From the NCBI RefSeq assembly GCF_029844725.1, contig NZ_JAOCKJ010000007.1:1-64000 (forward strand): DNA of 64,000 bases. Direction: 5' to 3'. The notes below the pieces were generated by a model. That model ran no database searches and was not told where the DNA came from. It saw only the letters and a list, made by a program, of their open reading frames with translations. This DNA is from Pantoea sp. GD03673. GTDB taxonomy: Bacteria; Pseudomonadota; Gammaproteobacteria; Enterobacterales; Enterobacteriaceae. The position numbers and the translations under genes are program-made. Shown piece after piece: positions 1 through 8,701 of this stretch. Position 1 is the first letter of the stretch, and each line of letters starts with the position of its first letter.

Positions 1-717
1 TCCGCTGCTCACCGCCTGTCCATCCTGTTCATGATTATCTAACCTGTTGAATAACCAGGTATCTCACTACCGCTGTGCCCGGTTCAGGCACCAGAAAATA
101 AAGTTATGATAAGCACAGGGTTATTTTCAGCGGCTGCGGCATGCGCTTATTTTTATGTGGGCTGGTCTATTCTGCCTCTGATTTTTTGAACGCTGTCACC
201 TTTCTGAATTTATTTCTTTGGTGTTTTTTTTAAGGCCTCTTACGACAGAGCAAGTGAGGCAGGCGCAACGTTTCACCCGGTCGCGTCAGCCAGAACGGTT
301 ATTGAATCGCTGAGCGAACGGCGAATTATCTCACCCTGGCGCAAATCGCAGCAGTAAAAAAAAGGGCACAGGCGGTAACGGGCATAATAAAAAATTCATC
401 ATTGCGCTAATTCTTTTGCGCTATTTAACGGCTATCGGGGTCGATTTTTAAGCATAATCTGTAAGCTGGTGTGACAGGGATCGCGATCAGCGCACATTCC
501 CTCTCTGCTATGGCGGGGCCAGAAATCGTAAATAACGAAGCTGTGCAAACCGACGCTAACGGATAAGGTTAACGGTCTGCCTGCGGTATAAACCCTCTGA
601 AATCGTTTTCAGCTATGGAACGTAAGCACGCGTTGTTGTTAATTCAGCGTTAATAAAACATCCGGCACGGCCGATTTTAATAGTGCAGTTTTGTCTGAAT
701 TAATACTTAAGAATTAT
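1..717. other. gene-free stretch upstream of the H-NS paralogue
   Basis: No convincing gene is visible. One frame on the plus strand stays open from about 205 to 358 but has no plausible start codon or ribosome binding site, so it is at most a gene remnant. The octamer TTGCGCTA occurs twice near 403-423. From about 650 the DNA becomes AT-rich, as is common upstream of H-NS-type genes. The left end is cut by the window, so any gene ending there cannot be judged. Confidence 0.5.
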
Positions 718-774
718 CTGTAGCGTAAAAATAATTTATTTTTTTATTTGAATTAGGTAATCTTGGCGCTACAG
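718..774. promoter_or_regulatory. inverted repeat flanking an AT-rich block before the H-NS paralogue
   Basis: CTGTAGCG at 718-725 is the exact reverse complement of CGCTACAG at 767-774. The 41 bases between them are nearly all A and T and probably hold the promoter. The downstream arm ends 33 bases before the ATG at 808. The arms could be an operator pair or could form a stem in single-stranded DNA; both ideas are inference. AT-rich promoter DNA would also suit autorepression by H-NS family proteins. Confidence 0.4.
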
Positions 775-807
775 TTTTATTAACCCCCCTTAATCAAGGA
801 CATTGTG

Positions 808-1209
808 ATGAGTGACGCATTTAAAGTACTGAACAATATTCGCACATTACGTGCCCAGGCTCGTGAACTGCCACTGACCGATCTTGAAGAGATCCTGGAA
901 AAATTAACCGTTGTTGTTACTGAGCGCCGCGAAGAAGCAGAAGCGGAAGAGACGCAGAATCGCGAAAAAGAAGAGAAGCTGTCTAAATATCGCGAAATGC
1001 TGCTGGCTGACGGCATCGATCCTAATGAATTATTAGGTGCACTGGAAAGCGGAAAAAAACGTACCAAGCGTGCGCCGCGTCCGGCTAAATATTCTTACAC
1101 CGACGAAAACGGTGAGCAGAAATCATGGACAGGCCAGGGCCGCACCCCGGCAGCGATTAAAAAGGCGCTGGATTCCGGTAAAAGCCTGGACAGTTTCCTC
1201 ATCGATTGA
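808..1209 (+). CDS. hns: H-NS family nucleoid-associated protein
   Basis: A 133-residue DNA-bridging nucleoid protein that silences AT-rich DNA. The N-terminus [19 protein letters not shown] matches the H-NS dimerisation helices. A charged coiled-coil linker follows (about residues 25-80, rich in Glu and Lys), then the C-terminal DNA-binding domain (about 88-133) with the [13 protein letters not shown] loop, here [14 protein letters not shown]. The ATG at 808 is chosen over an adjacent upstream GTG because AAGGA at 797-800 is well spaced and because family members begin MS. The gene stands alone, with its own terminator, next to ybiT. The main hns of enterobacteria usually sits by tdk/galU, so this is probably an additional paralogue (StpA/H-NS class). 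That is inference, since the rest of the genome is not visible. Confidence 0.9.
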   Translation: MSDAFKVLNNIRTLRAQARELPLTDLEEILEKLTVVVTERREEAEAEETQNREKEEKLSKYREMLLADGIDPNELLGALESGKKRTKRAPRPAKYSYTDENGEQKSWTGQGRTPAAIKKALDSGKSLDSFLID

Positions 1210-1232
1210 TCAACACAATCCTTGTAGGTGGG

Positions 1233-1266
1233 AGCCGGGGGGCCATTATGGCCCCCCGGCTTTTTT
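1233..1266 (+). terminator. intrinsic terminator of the H-NS paralogue
   Basis: AGCCGGGGGGCC and GGCCCCCCGGCT form a perfect 12-bp stem with loop ATTAT, followed at once by a run of T. It lies 24 bases after the stop codon. Confidence 0.9.
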
Positions 1267-1387
1267 ATTTCTGTCGGGATATCAATCACCCCGCCAGGAA
1301 TCCACCCCTGACGCTAGCGTGCGCTGCGTCACATCTGGCATAATAGCCGCCGTTTTTTCATCCATTCTCTTCATAAAGGTCAATGCC

Positions 1388-2980
1388 GTGTTAGTTAGCA
1401 GCAATATCACCATGCAGTTTGGCAGCAAGCCACTGTTCGAAAATATCTCCGTTAAATTTGGCGGCGGTAATCGTTACGGTTTAATCGGTGCGAACGGCAG
1501 CGGAAAATCCACCTTCATGAAGATTCTGGGTGGCGATCTGGTGCCTACAGGCGGCAACGTCTCCTACGATCCTAACGAGCGCATCGGTAAGTTGCGTCAG
1601 GATCAGTTCGCCTTTGAAGAATTCAGCGTGCTGGACACCGTTATCATGGGTCACCATGAATTATGGGAAGTGAAGCAGGAGCGCGACCGCATTTATTCTT
1701 TGCCAGAAATGAGCGAAGAAGAGGGGTATAAAGTCGGCGATCTTGAGGCGCTTTACGGTGAGATGGATGGCTATAGCGCCGAGTCGCGTGCCGGTGAATT
1801 ATTACTCGGCGTCGGCATTCCGGTTGAGCAGCATTATGGCCCGATGAGCGAAATTGCTCCTGGCTTTAAATTGCGTGTGCTGCTGGCGCAGGCGCTGTTT
1901 TCTAATCCTGATATTTTGTTACTCGACGAACCAACGAACAACCTGGACATCGACACGATTCGCTGGCTGGAGCAGGTGCTGAACGAGCGTGACAGCACCA
2001 TGATTATCATTTCGCATGACCGTCACTTCCTTAATATGGTCTGCACCCACATGGCCGATTTGGATTATGGCGAGCTGCGGGTTTATTCCGGTAATTATGA
2101 CGAATATATGACCGCGGCGACCCAGGCGCGTGAACGTCTGTTATCCGATAACGCGAAGAAAAAAGCGCAGATTGCTGACTTACAATCGTTCGTCAGTCGT
2201 TTTAGCGCCAACGCCTCTAAATCACGTCAGGCGACTTCACGCGCTAAACAGATGGATAAAATTAAGCTGGACGAAGTGAAAGCCTCCAGTCGTCAGAACC
2301 CGTTTATCCGTTTTGAGCAGGAAAAGAAACTGTTCCGTAATGCGCTGGAAGTGGAAGGTTTAACCAAAGGATTTGATAACGGTCCGCTGTTTAAGAATTT
2401 AAATCTGCTGCTGGAAGTGGGTGAGAAGCTGGCGGTGATCGGTGCCAACGGTATTGGTAAATCGACGCTGCTGAAAACGCTGGTGGGTCAGCTTACGCCT
2501 GACAACGGCAGCGTTAAATGGTCAGAGAATGCGCGTATTGGTTATTACGCTCAGGATCACGCCGACGATTTTGCCAATGACCTGACGGTATTTGACTGGA
2601 TGAGTCAGTGGAAACAGCCTGGCGATGATGAGCAGACCATTCGCGGTATTCTTGGCCGTCTGCTGTTTTCACAGGATGATATTAAAAAGCCCGCTAAAGT
2701 GCTTTCCGGTGGTGAGAAGGGGCGTATGTTGTTCGGTAAGCTGATGATGGAAAAACCGAACATTCTGATTATGGATGAGCCGACCAACCACCTCGATATG
2801 GAGTCGATTGAATCGCTCAATATGGCGCTGGAAATGTATGAAGGCACACTGGTGTTTGTTTCGCACGACCGCGAATTTGTCAGCTCGCTGGCAACCCGCG
2901 TGATTGAGCTGAAAGCAGATAAGGTGGTGGACTTCACCGGTAATTATGAAGATTACCTGCGCAGTCAGGGCATCGTCTGA
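1388..2980 (+). CDS. ybiT: ABC-F family ATPase YbiT
   Basis: A 530-residue soluble ABC-F protein with two ATP-binding domains and no membrane segments. ABC-F proteins act on the ribosome; the exact role of YbiT is not settled. Domain 1 carries GANGSGKS (about residues 37-44) and [11 protein letters not shown]. The interdomain linker (about 235-310) is rich in Lys and Arg. Domain 2 carries GANGIGKS and MDEPTNHLD, and both halves have the LSGGEKGR- or [12 protein letters not shown] signature region. The start is the GTG at 1388 because it gives the usual family length and N-terminus ([12 protein letters not shown]), with AAAGG at 1375-1379 eight bases upstream. The frame stays open upstream to 1037 but that part resembles nothing. 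A strong terminator follows. Confidence 0.95.
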   Translation: MLVSSNITMQFGSKPLFENISVKFGGGNRYGLIGANGSGKSTFMKILGGDLVPTGGNVSYDPNERIGKLRQDQFAFEEFSVLDTVIMGHHELWEVKQERDRIYSLPEMSEEEGYKVGDLEALYGEMDGYSAESRAGELLLGVGIPVEQHYGPMSEIAPGFKLRVLLAQALFSNPDILLLDEPTNNLDIDTIRWLEQVLNERDSTMIIISHDRHFLNMVCTHMADLDYGELRVYSGNYDEYMTAATQARERLLSDNAKKKAQIADLQSFVSRFSANASKSRQATSRAKQMDKIKLDEVKASSRQNPFIRFEQEKKLFRNALEVEGLTKGFDNGPLFKNLNLLLEVGEKLAVIGANGIGKSTLLKTLVGQLTPDNGSVKWSENARIGYYAQDHADDFANDLTVFDWMSQWKQPGDDEQTIRGILGRLLFSQDDIKKPAKVLSGGEKGRMLFGKLMMEKPNILIMDEPTNHLDMESIESLNMALEMYEGTLVFVSHDREFVSSLATRVIELKADKVVDFTGNYEDYLRSQGIV

Positions 2981-2981
2981 T

Positions 2982-3017
2982 AAAAAACGGGGTGGCGCAG
3001 GCCACCCCGTTTTTTTT
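2982..3017 (+). terminator. terminator after ybiT
   Basis: ACGGGGTGGC and GCCACCCCGT pair over 10 bp around the loop GCAG. A run of seven T follows, and six A precede the stem, so it could work in both directions. Confidence 0.9.
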
Positions 3018-3088
3018 GCCCGAGGGGCTGAGCGCCCATTGATGATTACGATCCAGCCTTTTTTCCCTGAGCTGTCTGAACGTCACTA

Positions 3089-3108
3089 CTGTGCTGGCTT
3101 CAGGGAGC
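3089..3108. repeat. direct repeat copy 1 of the ybiT-moeB segment
   Basis: CTGTGCTGGCTTCAGGGAGC at this position matches 3541-3560 at 18 of 20 positions, in the same orientation. The copies lie about 450 bases apart and bracket the hairpin-rich segment. Confidence 0.7.
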
Positions 3109-3205
3109 ATACGCCTTTCGCAAAGACGCAAAAGACGCCATCCACGGCATGCTCAGCGCGGGCCATCCCTGGCCCGCTATGCTTTGCTACAGGCGTATGC
3201 TCCCT
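3102..3205. repeat. long imperfect palindrome with perfect 15-bp ends
   Basis: AGGGAGCATACGCCT (3102-3116) is the exact reverse complement of AGGCGTATGCTCCCT (3191-3205). Inside, GCAAAG (3120-3125) pairs with CTTTGC (3183-3188). At the centre GCGGGCC and GGCCCGC (3158-3177) enclose ATCCCT, which reads AGGGAT on the minus strand. The element could fold into a nested cruciform or RNA hairpin. No transposase or coding sequence is associated. Confidence 0.75.
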
Positions 3206-3435
3206 TCGCTTTACGTTTTGAGTTGTCTAAGTGAATTGAGCGTGGGATTGGGGAGTGTGCTCGACGCAGGCCCCCGTCGCTATGACTTCTGGTAAAAGCT
3301 GCTCGGGGATTATCTGACAGCAACGCAAATGTTCAAGGCGCAGGGAACACGGTCAGAGGAGGAAAGCGTCCCTCGACTGGGACAAAAACGCCGGGCGCGT
3401 TTTTGAACAACGCAACGCGTTGGCCCGTTTACGGG

Positions 3436-3457
3436 CGCACCTCAGGGATGAGGTGCG
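3436..3457 (+). repeat. stem-loop with AGGGAT loop
   Basis: CGCACCTC and GAGGTGCG form a perfect 8-bp stem around AGGGAT. The same hexaloop, on the opposite strand, caps the central hairpin at 3158-3177, while the stem sequences differ. Shared loops on covarying stems suggest a family of structured repeats, or recognition of the loop. Confidence 0.65.
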
Positions 3458-3540
3458 TAATCGCGCGGGCAGAGCGCCCAGGAAGGGTTTAAGCGACTTT
3501 CCGATCGAACCGTGTTACCGAAGCAGGCCAGGCATCACAG

Positions 3541-3560
3541 CTGTGCGGGCTTCAGGAAGC
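3541..3560. repeat. direct repeat copy 2, overlapping the moeB stop
   Basis: CTGTGCGGGCTTCAGGAAGC matches 3089-3108 at 18 of 20 positions. The moeB stop codon (3552-3554 on the minus strand) lies inside it, so the last codons of moeB are part of the repeat. Confidence 0.7.
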
Positions 3561-4328
3561 TGATGTTTTGCCAGCCCCATCGCCACACACTTCACATTGC
3601 GCGTCCTGCGCCACGTTCATGCTGCGGAACTCCGCGCTCATCGCATCGTACATCAGCAACCGGCTGGTGGCGGGCGCGCCAAAGGACGTCAGCACTTTAA
3701 TGGCTTCCATCGCCTGCATCGCACCAATCACCCCAACCAGCGGGGCCATAACGCCCGCTTCCACGCAGCTCAGTGTCTGTTCCCCAAACAGGCGGCTGAT
3801 GCAGCGATAGCAGGGTGTGCCAGGCTGCCAGCTGAATACGCTGATCTGGCCTTCCATCCGAATCGCGGCACCTGAGACCAGTGGCACCCGCTGCTGCCGA
3901 CAGAGCCGGTTGAGCTGCTCACGCACCGCAACGTTGTCGGTGCAATCCAGCACTACCTGCTGTTGAGCGATCAGCGCCAGCAGCGCCGCATCGTCCAGCT
4001 GTCCATTAACCGGATGCAGCTGGCAGTGCGGGTTGATGGCGGCCAGGCTTTGTGCGGCAGAATCCACTTTGGCGCGGCCAATATCGGCATCGTGGTGCAG
4101 GATCTGCCGTTGCAGGTTAGAGTGCGACACGGTATCGAAGTCGAGCAGCGTCAGGCTGCCGACACCGGCAGCCGCCAGATAAGGCGCGGCGGCGCAGCCA
4201 AGTCCGCCCAGCCCGACGACCAGCGCCTGACTCGCTTTCAGCCGCTCCTGACCGTCAAAATCAAAGCCGCGCAGGACGATCTGCCGGTTGTAGCGCAGCA
4301 TTTCCTCATCGCTTAATTCAGGCAGCAT
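3552..4328 (-). CDS. moeB: molybdopterin-synthase adenylyltransferase MoeB
   Basis: A 258-residue E1-like enzyme that adenylates the C-terminal glycine of MoaD with ATP, so that MoaD can take up sulfur for molybdopterin synthesis in the cytoplasm. The nucleotide-binding motif GLGGLG is at residues 39-44. The acidic stretch LLDFDTVSHSNLQRQ follows, and two CxxC pairs for structural zinc lie at C173/C176 and C245/C248. The start ATG directly abuts the TAG of moeA (TAGATG), so the two genes are translationally coupled. The protein is about nine residues longer than E. coli MoeB, and the extra tail (ending GAGKTSAS) falls inside a 20-bp repeat shared with the intergenic DNA. Confidence 0.95.
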   Translation of the reverse strand: MLPELSDEEMLRYNRQIVLRGFDFDGQERLKASQALVVGLGGLGCAAAPYLAAAGVGSLTLLDFDTVSHSNLQRQILHHDADIGRAKVDSAAQSLAAINPHCQLHPVNGQLDDAALLALIAQQQVVLDCTDNVAVREQLNRLCRQQRVPLVSGAAIRMEGQISVFSWQPGTPCYRCISRLFGEQTLSCVEAGVMAPLVGVIGAMQAMEAIKVLTSFGAPATSRLLMYDAMSAEFRSMNVAQDAQCEVCGDGAGKTSAS

Positions 4329-5564
4329 CTACGCCTCCAGCAGAGCGTTAAACGGCTCTACCTCAACCCATTCACCCGGTTCCACATTGCCGCGTTCCCG
4401 TTCCAGCACAATAAAGCAGTTCGCCTGGGCGAAAGAGCTGAAGACGTGTGAACCCTGCATTCCGGTGGTCACCACCTCCGGTTCACCCTGTGCATTCTGG
4501 CGAAGGATGCCGCGCTGGAAGTCGAGCCGGCCCGGTGATTTTTTCAGTCGTGAGGCGCAGCGTACTTTCTGACGGGGGGGTAAGGCAGATTTTTGCTGGC
4601 CGGTCAGGGTGGCAAGCAGCGGCTGCACCAGCTGATAGAAGGTCACGGCGGCAGAGACCGGATTGCCCGGCAGGCCGCAGAACCAGCTGCTATTCAGGCG
4701 GCCAAAAGCAAACGGCTTGCCGGGCTTGATCGCCAGCTTCCAGAAGCTGATCGCGCCCAGTTCTTCCAGCATATTTTTGGTGAAGTCCGCTTCGCCTACC
4801 GAGACGCCACCGGTGCTGATCACCACATCCGCCTGCCGATCTGCTTCACTGAAGGCCGCGCGCAGTGCGGCGGGATCATCGTTAATGATGCCAAGGTCGA
4901 TCACTTCGCAGCCCAGCTTATGCAGCATCAGTGATACGGCAAAACGGTTGGTATCGTAGATCTGTCCTTCGCCCAGCGGCTCGCCGACCGGCTGGAGTTC
5001 ATCGCCGGTGGAGAAAATAGCGACCCGCAGTTTTCGCAGCACGCTGACCTGCGCGATACCCAGCGAGGCAAGCAGCGGCAGTTCGGCGGCACCCAGACGC
5101 GTACCCGCCTCCAGCACCACGTTGCCCGGCTGAATATCGTCACCGGTCAGACGGATATTTTGTCCCTGACGCACCGGCGCGGTAATCAAGATCTCCTCGC
5201 CATGTGCTTCAGTCTGCTCCTGCATAACCACCGCTTCGCAGCCCGCGGGCACTGGTGCACCGGTCATGATGCGAATTACGCTGCCCTGCGGCCACTCACC
5301 GCTGAACGGTGCGCCCGCAAAGGCTTTGCCTGCCACCGGCAGCGGCTCTCCGCGGCTGACATCTGCCAGTCTGACGGCGTAGCCATCCATCGCAGAGTTA
5401 TCAAAGGGCGGCACGGCAATCGGCGAGGTGACGGGGGTAGCGGTGATACGGCCGACCGCTTCAGCCAGCGGCACGCAGAGGGAATCGGTGACGGGGGTCA
5501 GCTGTGACAGCATTTTTTGTTGCGCCTCCTCAAGGGAGAGTAAATCTGCAGTAAAACTTTCCAT
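4329..5564 (-). CDS. moeA: molybdopterin molybdenumtransferase MoeA
   Basis: A 411-residue enzyme that inserts molybdate into adenylated molybdopterin, the last common step of molybdenum cofactor synthesis. Clear family segments are the N-terminal [13 protein letters not shown], the [19 protein letters not shown] stretch, the molybdopterin-binding FSTGDEL and [11 protein letters not shown] motifs, [13 protein letters not shown], and [11 protein letters not shown]. It is first in the moeA-moeB pair, and a 256-base gap separates it from the divergent iaaA, so both promoters must lie there. The products support molybdoenzymes that are not encoded in this window. Confidence 0.96.
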   Translation of the reverse strand: MESFTADLLSLEEAQQKMLSQLTPVTDSLCVPLAEAVGRITATPVTSPIAVPPFDNSAMDGYAVRLADVSRGEPLPVAGKAFAGAPFSGEWPQGSVIRIMTGAPVPAGCEAVVMQEQTEAHGEEILITAPVRQGQNIRLTGDDIQPGNVVLEAGTRLGAAELPLLASLGIAQVSVLRKLRVAIFSTGDELQPVGEPLGEGQIYDTNRFAVSLMLHKLGCEVIDLGIINDDPAALRAAFSEADRQADVVISTGGVSVGEADFTKNMLEELGAISFWKLAIKPGKPFAFGRLNSSWFCGLPGNPVSAAVTFYQLVQPLLATLTGQQKSALPPRQKVRCASRLKKSPGRLDFQRGILRQNAQGEPEVVTTGMQGSHVFSSFAQANCFIVLERERGNVEPGEWVEVEPFNALLEA

Positions 5565-5820
5565 GAACAGTCCAGCCTGGTTATTTCAGATGCTGCCTAT
5601 TATGGTTTGAATTGGCCGCTGAGTCACATCGGCGTCGGCCTGACTTACCGGGTGTTGTGGCCAAAGTGAAATATGGCGGTAAGAAAAGGTTATAACCACA
5701 GGAACAGTTTCCGCTTTACAACACTTAGCAGGCTTTCTATAGTCAAAAATCACCAAAAATGGGTGAAAACCATTTTAAATCAGTGTTTTTCGTCCTGATG
5801 CAACCACAGGGTAAAGCGTT

Positions 5821-6780
5821 ATGGTCAATGCAGTGATCGTCATTCATGGCGGCGCAGGCGCGATTTCGCGCTCAGCAATGAGCGCTGAAAAAGAACAATG
5901 CTATCGTCAGGCGCTACACGATATTGTCACCCAGGGTCAGCAGATACTGGCTCAGGGTGGCAGCGCACTGGATGCGGTGACCGAGGCGGTGCGACAGCTG
6001 GAAGAGTGCCCGCTGTTCAATGCCGGTAAAGGCGCGGTCTTCACCCATCAGGGCACCCATGAACTCGATGCCTGCATTATGGATGGCCGCTCGCTGGAGG
6101 TGGGTGCGGTTGCAGGCGTCACGCGATTACGTAATCCGGTCCTGGCGGCACGTGCCGTGCTGGAAAAGAGCGAGCATGTGCTGTTTATCGGCGAAGGCGC
6201 AGAGCAGTTTGCCGTGGCGCACGGGCTGGAAACGGTTGAGCCTGATTACTTCTCAACGCCGGAACGCTGGGAACAGTTGCAGCGTGCGCTTAACAGCGAT
6301 ACCGCCGTGCTGGACCATGACGGTGCCGCACACAGCGACGACCCGCTCGACCCGGACCGCAAATTCGGCACAGTTGGGGCGGTTGCGCTGGATCTGGCGG
6401 GCAACCTCGCTGCCGCCACCTCAACGGGCGGGATGACCAATAAGCAGGCCGGACGGGTCGGCGATTCGCCGCTGCCTGGCGCGGGCTGCTACGCCAGCAA
6501 CGACAGCGTGGCGGTCTCCTGCACCGGCACCGGTGAAGTCTTTATGCGAACGCTGGCGGCCTACGATGTGGCCGCGCAGATGCGGTATGCCGGGCGCTCG
6601 CTGCAGCAGGCGAGTGTGAATGTGATTCATGACAGCGTGCTGGAACTGGGCGGCAGTGGCGGCTTAATCGCCGTCGATCGGGCAGGCAACGTGGCGCTGC
6701 CGTTTAACAGCGAAGGCATGTACCGGGGCGTTGCGCGGGTCGGCGAGGCGGCTGACGTCGCTATCTATCGCGAAAGCTAA
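5821..6780 (+). CDS. iaaA: isoaspartyl peptidase / L-asparaginase
   Basis: A 319-residue Ntn-hydrolase precursor that cleaves itself into two subunits and removes isoaspartyl dipeptides, with some asparaginase activity. The predicted nucleophile is Thr184 in GTVGAVALD, freed by cleavage after Gly183. The conserved N-terminal VIHGGAGAI and the C-terminal NSEGMYRG motif are present. A short linker between subunits (about residues 160-183) contains an acidic DPLDPD segment. It is the first gene of the iaaA-gsiABCD operon, with 10 bases to gsiA, the same arrangement as in E. coli. This suggests joint use of peptides and glutathione as sulfur or nitrogen sources. Confidence 0.95.
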   Translation: MVNAVIVIHGGAGAISRSAMSAEKEQCYRQALHDIVTQGQQILAQGGSALDAVTEAVRQLEECPLFNAGKGAVFTHQGTHELDACIMDGRSLEVGAVAGVTRLRNPVLAARAVLEKSEHVLFIGEGAEQFAVAHGLETVEPDYFSTPERWEQLQRALNSDTAVLDHDGAAHSDDPLDPDRKFGTVGAVALDLAGNLAAATSTGGMTNKQAGRVGDSPLPGAGCYASNDSVAVSCTGTGEVFMRTLAAYDVAAQMRYAGRSLQQASVNVIHDSVLELGGSGGLIAVDRAGNVALPFNSEGMYRGVARVGEAADVAIYRES

Positions 6781-6790
6781 GGATGCATAA

Positions 6791-8647
6791 ATGAGCGACA
6801 GGCAAACGTTACCCCCGCTGGCGCCTGAGCAGGTACTGGCGGTGCGCGATCTCAATGTGCGTTTTCAGCACGAAGGCACCGTCACGGATGCAGTGCGGCA
6901 TTTGTCACTCGATCTGTTTCGCGGCGAAACGCTGGCGCTGGTGGGGGAGTCTGGTTCGGGAAAATCGGTCACCTCGCTGGCGCTGATGCGGCTGATTGAG
7001 CAGGCTGGCGGCAGGGTGAGTGGCGAGGTGCAGTTACACCGTCGCAATGGCGAAGTGCTGGATGTGATGCGCGCCTCAAAACGTCAGATGCGGCGTGTTC
7101 GCGGCGCGGACATGGCGATGATTTTTCAGGAGCCGATGACGTCGCTGAACCCGGTCTTCCCGGTGGGTGAGCAGATTGCTGAATCCATCCGTCTTCATCA
7201 GGGGCTAAGCCACGCCGGGGCGCTGGCTGAGGCGCACCGGATGCTGGATCTGGTGCGCATCCCCGATGCACAAAATGTCTTATCCCGCTTTCCGCATCAG
7301 CTGTCGGGCGGTATGCGACAGCGCGTCATGATTGCGATGGCGCTCTGCTGCAAACCGGCGCTGCTGATTGCCGATGAGCCGACCACCGCGCTCGATGTCA
7401 CCATTCAGGCACAGATTCTGCAACTCATCCGCGTGCTGCAAAAAGAGATGCAGATGGGGGTGATTTTTATCACGCACGATATGGGCGTGGTCGCCGAAAT
7501 GGCCGATCGCGTTCAGGTGATGTATCGCGGCGATGTGGTGGAGAATGCGCCGGTCGCCGAGCTGTTTAGCGCACCGCAGCAGCCCTATACCCAGGCGCTG
7601 CTCGCGGCGGTGCCAAAACTGGGGTCGATGCAGGGCCAGCCTCTGCCCGCCAAATTTCCGCTGCTGCACAGCAGCGCGGCCGACGACGTGCCGCAGGATA
7701 CGGTACGTCGCCTGCAGCCACCCATTTTACAGGTGCGCGATCTGGTCACCCGCTTTGATATTCGCGGCGGCCTGCTGAATCGCGTCAAAAGCCGGGTTCA
7801 TGCCGTCGAAAAAGTCAGTTTTGATCTCTATGCCGGTGAGACCCTGGCGCTGGTGGGGGAGTCGGGTTGTGGTAAATCAACCACCGGGCGATCGCTGCTG
7901 AAGCTGGTTGCAAGTCAGGGAGGTACCCTGACGTTTGACGGCCAGCGGATTGATGCTCTCTCTGGTGCCGCGCTCGCCCATCTGCGCCGCGACATGCAGT
8001 TTATTTTTCAGGACCCCTACGCCTCACTCGACCCGCGTCTGACCGTGGGCTTTTCTATTATGGAGCCGCTGCTGGTCCACAAGGCGATGCCGCGTCGCGA
8101 GGCAGAGCAGCGCGTCGCCTGGCTGCTGGATAAAGTCGGCCTGCTGCCGGAACATGCTCAGCGCTATCCCCATGAATTTTCCGGCGGGCAGCGCCAGCGC
8201 ATCTGCATTGCCCGCGCACTGGCGCTGAACCCGAAGGTCGTCATCGCCGATGAGTCCGTCTCAGCGCTGGATGTGTCGATCCAGGCGCAGATTATTAATC
8301 TGATGCTCGACCTGCAGCGCGAGTTTGGCATTGCGTTTCTGTTTATTTCTCACGATATGGCGGTGGTGGAGCGTATCAGCCACCGCGTGGCGGTAATGTA
8401 TCTCGGTCAGATTGTCGAGATAGGGCCGCGTCAGGCGGTGTTTGAACAGCCTCAGCATCCCTACACCCGCAAACTCATGGCCGCCGTGCCGGTAGCCGAT
8501 CCGGCGCACCGGCGTCGTGAACGCGCCTTACTGGTCGATGAGATCCCCAGCCCGATCCATGCGTTAGGGGATGAACCTGAAGTGGCGCCGCTGATGGAGG
8601 TGGCTCCGGGCCATTTCGTCGCCCGCCACGTTATCAGCGCGACCTGA
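6791..8647 (+). CDS. gsiA: glutathione importer ATP-binding protein GsiA
   Basis: A 618-residue double ATPase that powers the glutathione ABC importer at the inner face of the membrane. The first nucleotide-binding domain has Walker A GESGSGKS at residues 52-59, the signature LSGGMRQR and ADEPTTALD. The second has GESGCGKS near residue 356, FSGGQRQR and ADESVSALD, where Ser replaces the more usual Pro-Thr after the Walker B glutamate, as in many GsiA/DppF-type domains. Each half ends in an oligopeptide-transporter C-terminal segment ([11 protein letters not shown] and [11 protein letters not shown]). AAGGA lies seven bases before the ATG. Confidence 0.96.
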   Translation: MSDRQTLPPLAPEQVLAVRDLNVRFQHEGTVTDAVRHLSLDLFRGETLALVGESGSGKSVTSLALMRLIEQAGGRVSGEVQLHRRNGEVLDVMRASKRQMRRVRGADMAMIFQEPMTSLNPVFPVGEQIAESIRLHQGLSHAGALAEAHRMLDLVRIPDAQNVLSRFPHQLSGGMRQRVMIAMALCCKPALLIADEPTTALDVTIQAQILQLIRVLQKEMQMGVIFITHDMGVVAEMADRVQVMYRGDVVENAPVAELFSAPQQPYTQALLAAVPKLGSMQGQPLPAKFPLLHSSAADDVPQDTVRRLQPPILQVRDLVTRFDIRGGLLNRVKSRVHAVEKVSFDLYAGETLALVGESGCGKSTTGRSLLKLVASQGGTLTFDGQRIDALSGAALAHLRRDMQFIFQDPYASLDPRLTVGFSIMEPLLVHKAMPRREAEQRVAWLLDKVGLLPEHAQRYPHEFSGGQRQRICIARALALNPKVVIADESVSALDVSIQAQIINLMLDLQREFGIAFLFISHDMAVVERISHRVAVMYLGQIVEIGPRQAVFEQPQHPYTRKLMAAVPVADPAHRRRERALLVDEIPSPIHALGDEPEVAPLMEVAPGHFVARHVISAT

Positions 8648-8701
8648 ACAGTGAAGATGTCGCCCCGGCGACCAACCCGACAGGGATTACAGGAGAAGAA
8701 G

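Larger units (their letters stand above)
3018..3551. other. hairpin-rich intergenic segment between ybiT and moeB
   Basis: No coding sequence is supported here. Instead there are several stem-loops: a 104-base inverted-repeat element (3102-3205), GCCCG/CGGGC at 3423-3436, an 8-bp stem with an AGGGAT loop at 3436-3457, and GGGC/GCCC near 3467-3480. A 20-base sequence near the left end recurs over the moeB stop codon at the right end. The pattern resembles a dispersed intergenic repeat or a structured RNA rather than a decayed gene; that reading is inference. Confidence 0.6.

Noticed and set aside
205..358. Open frame of about 50 codons near the left end
   Set aside because: No start codon, no ribosome binding site, and no recognisable protein. 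It may be chance or a remnant.
1037..1387. Upstream extension of the ybiT frame
   Set aside because: It overlaps the H-NS paralogue gene and its terminator and resembles nothing. The GTG at 1388 gives the family N-terminus.
2946..3221. Small plus-strand frame across the ybiT terminator
   Set aside because: It overlaps the end of ybiT, reads through a strong terminator and covers the palindromic element, so there is no coding signal.
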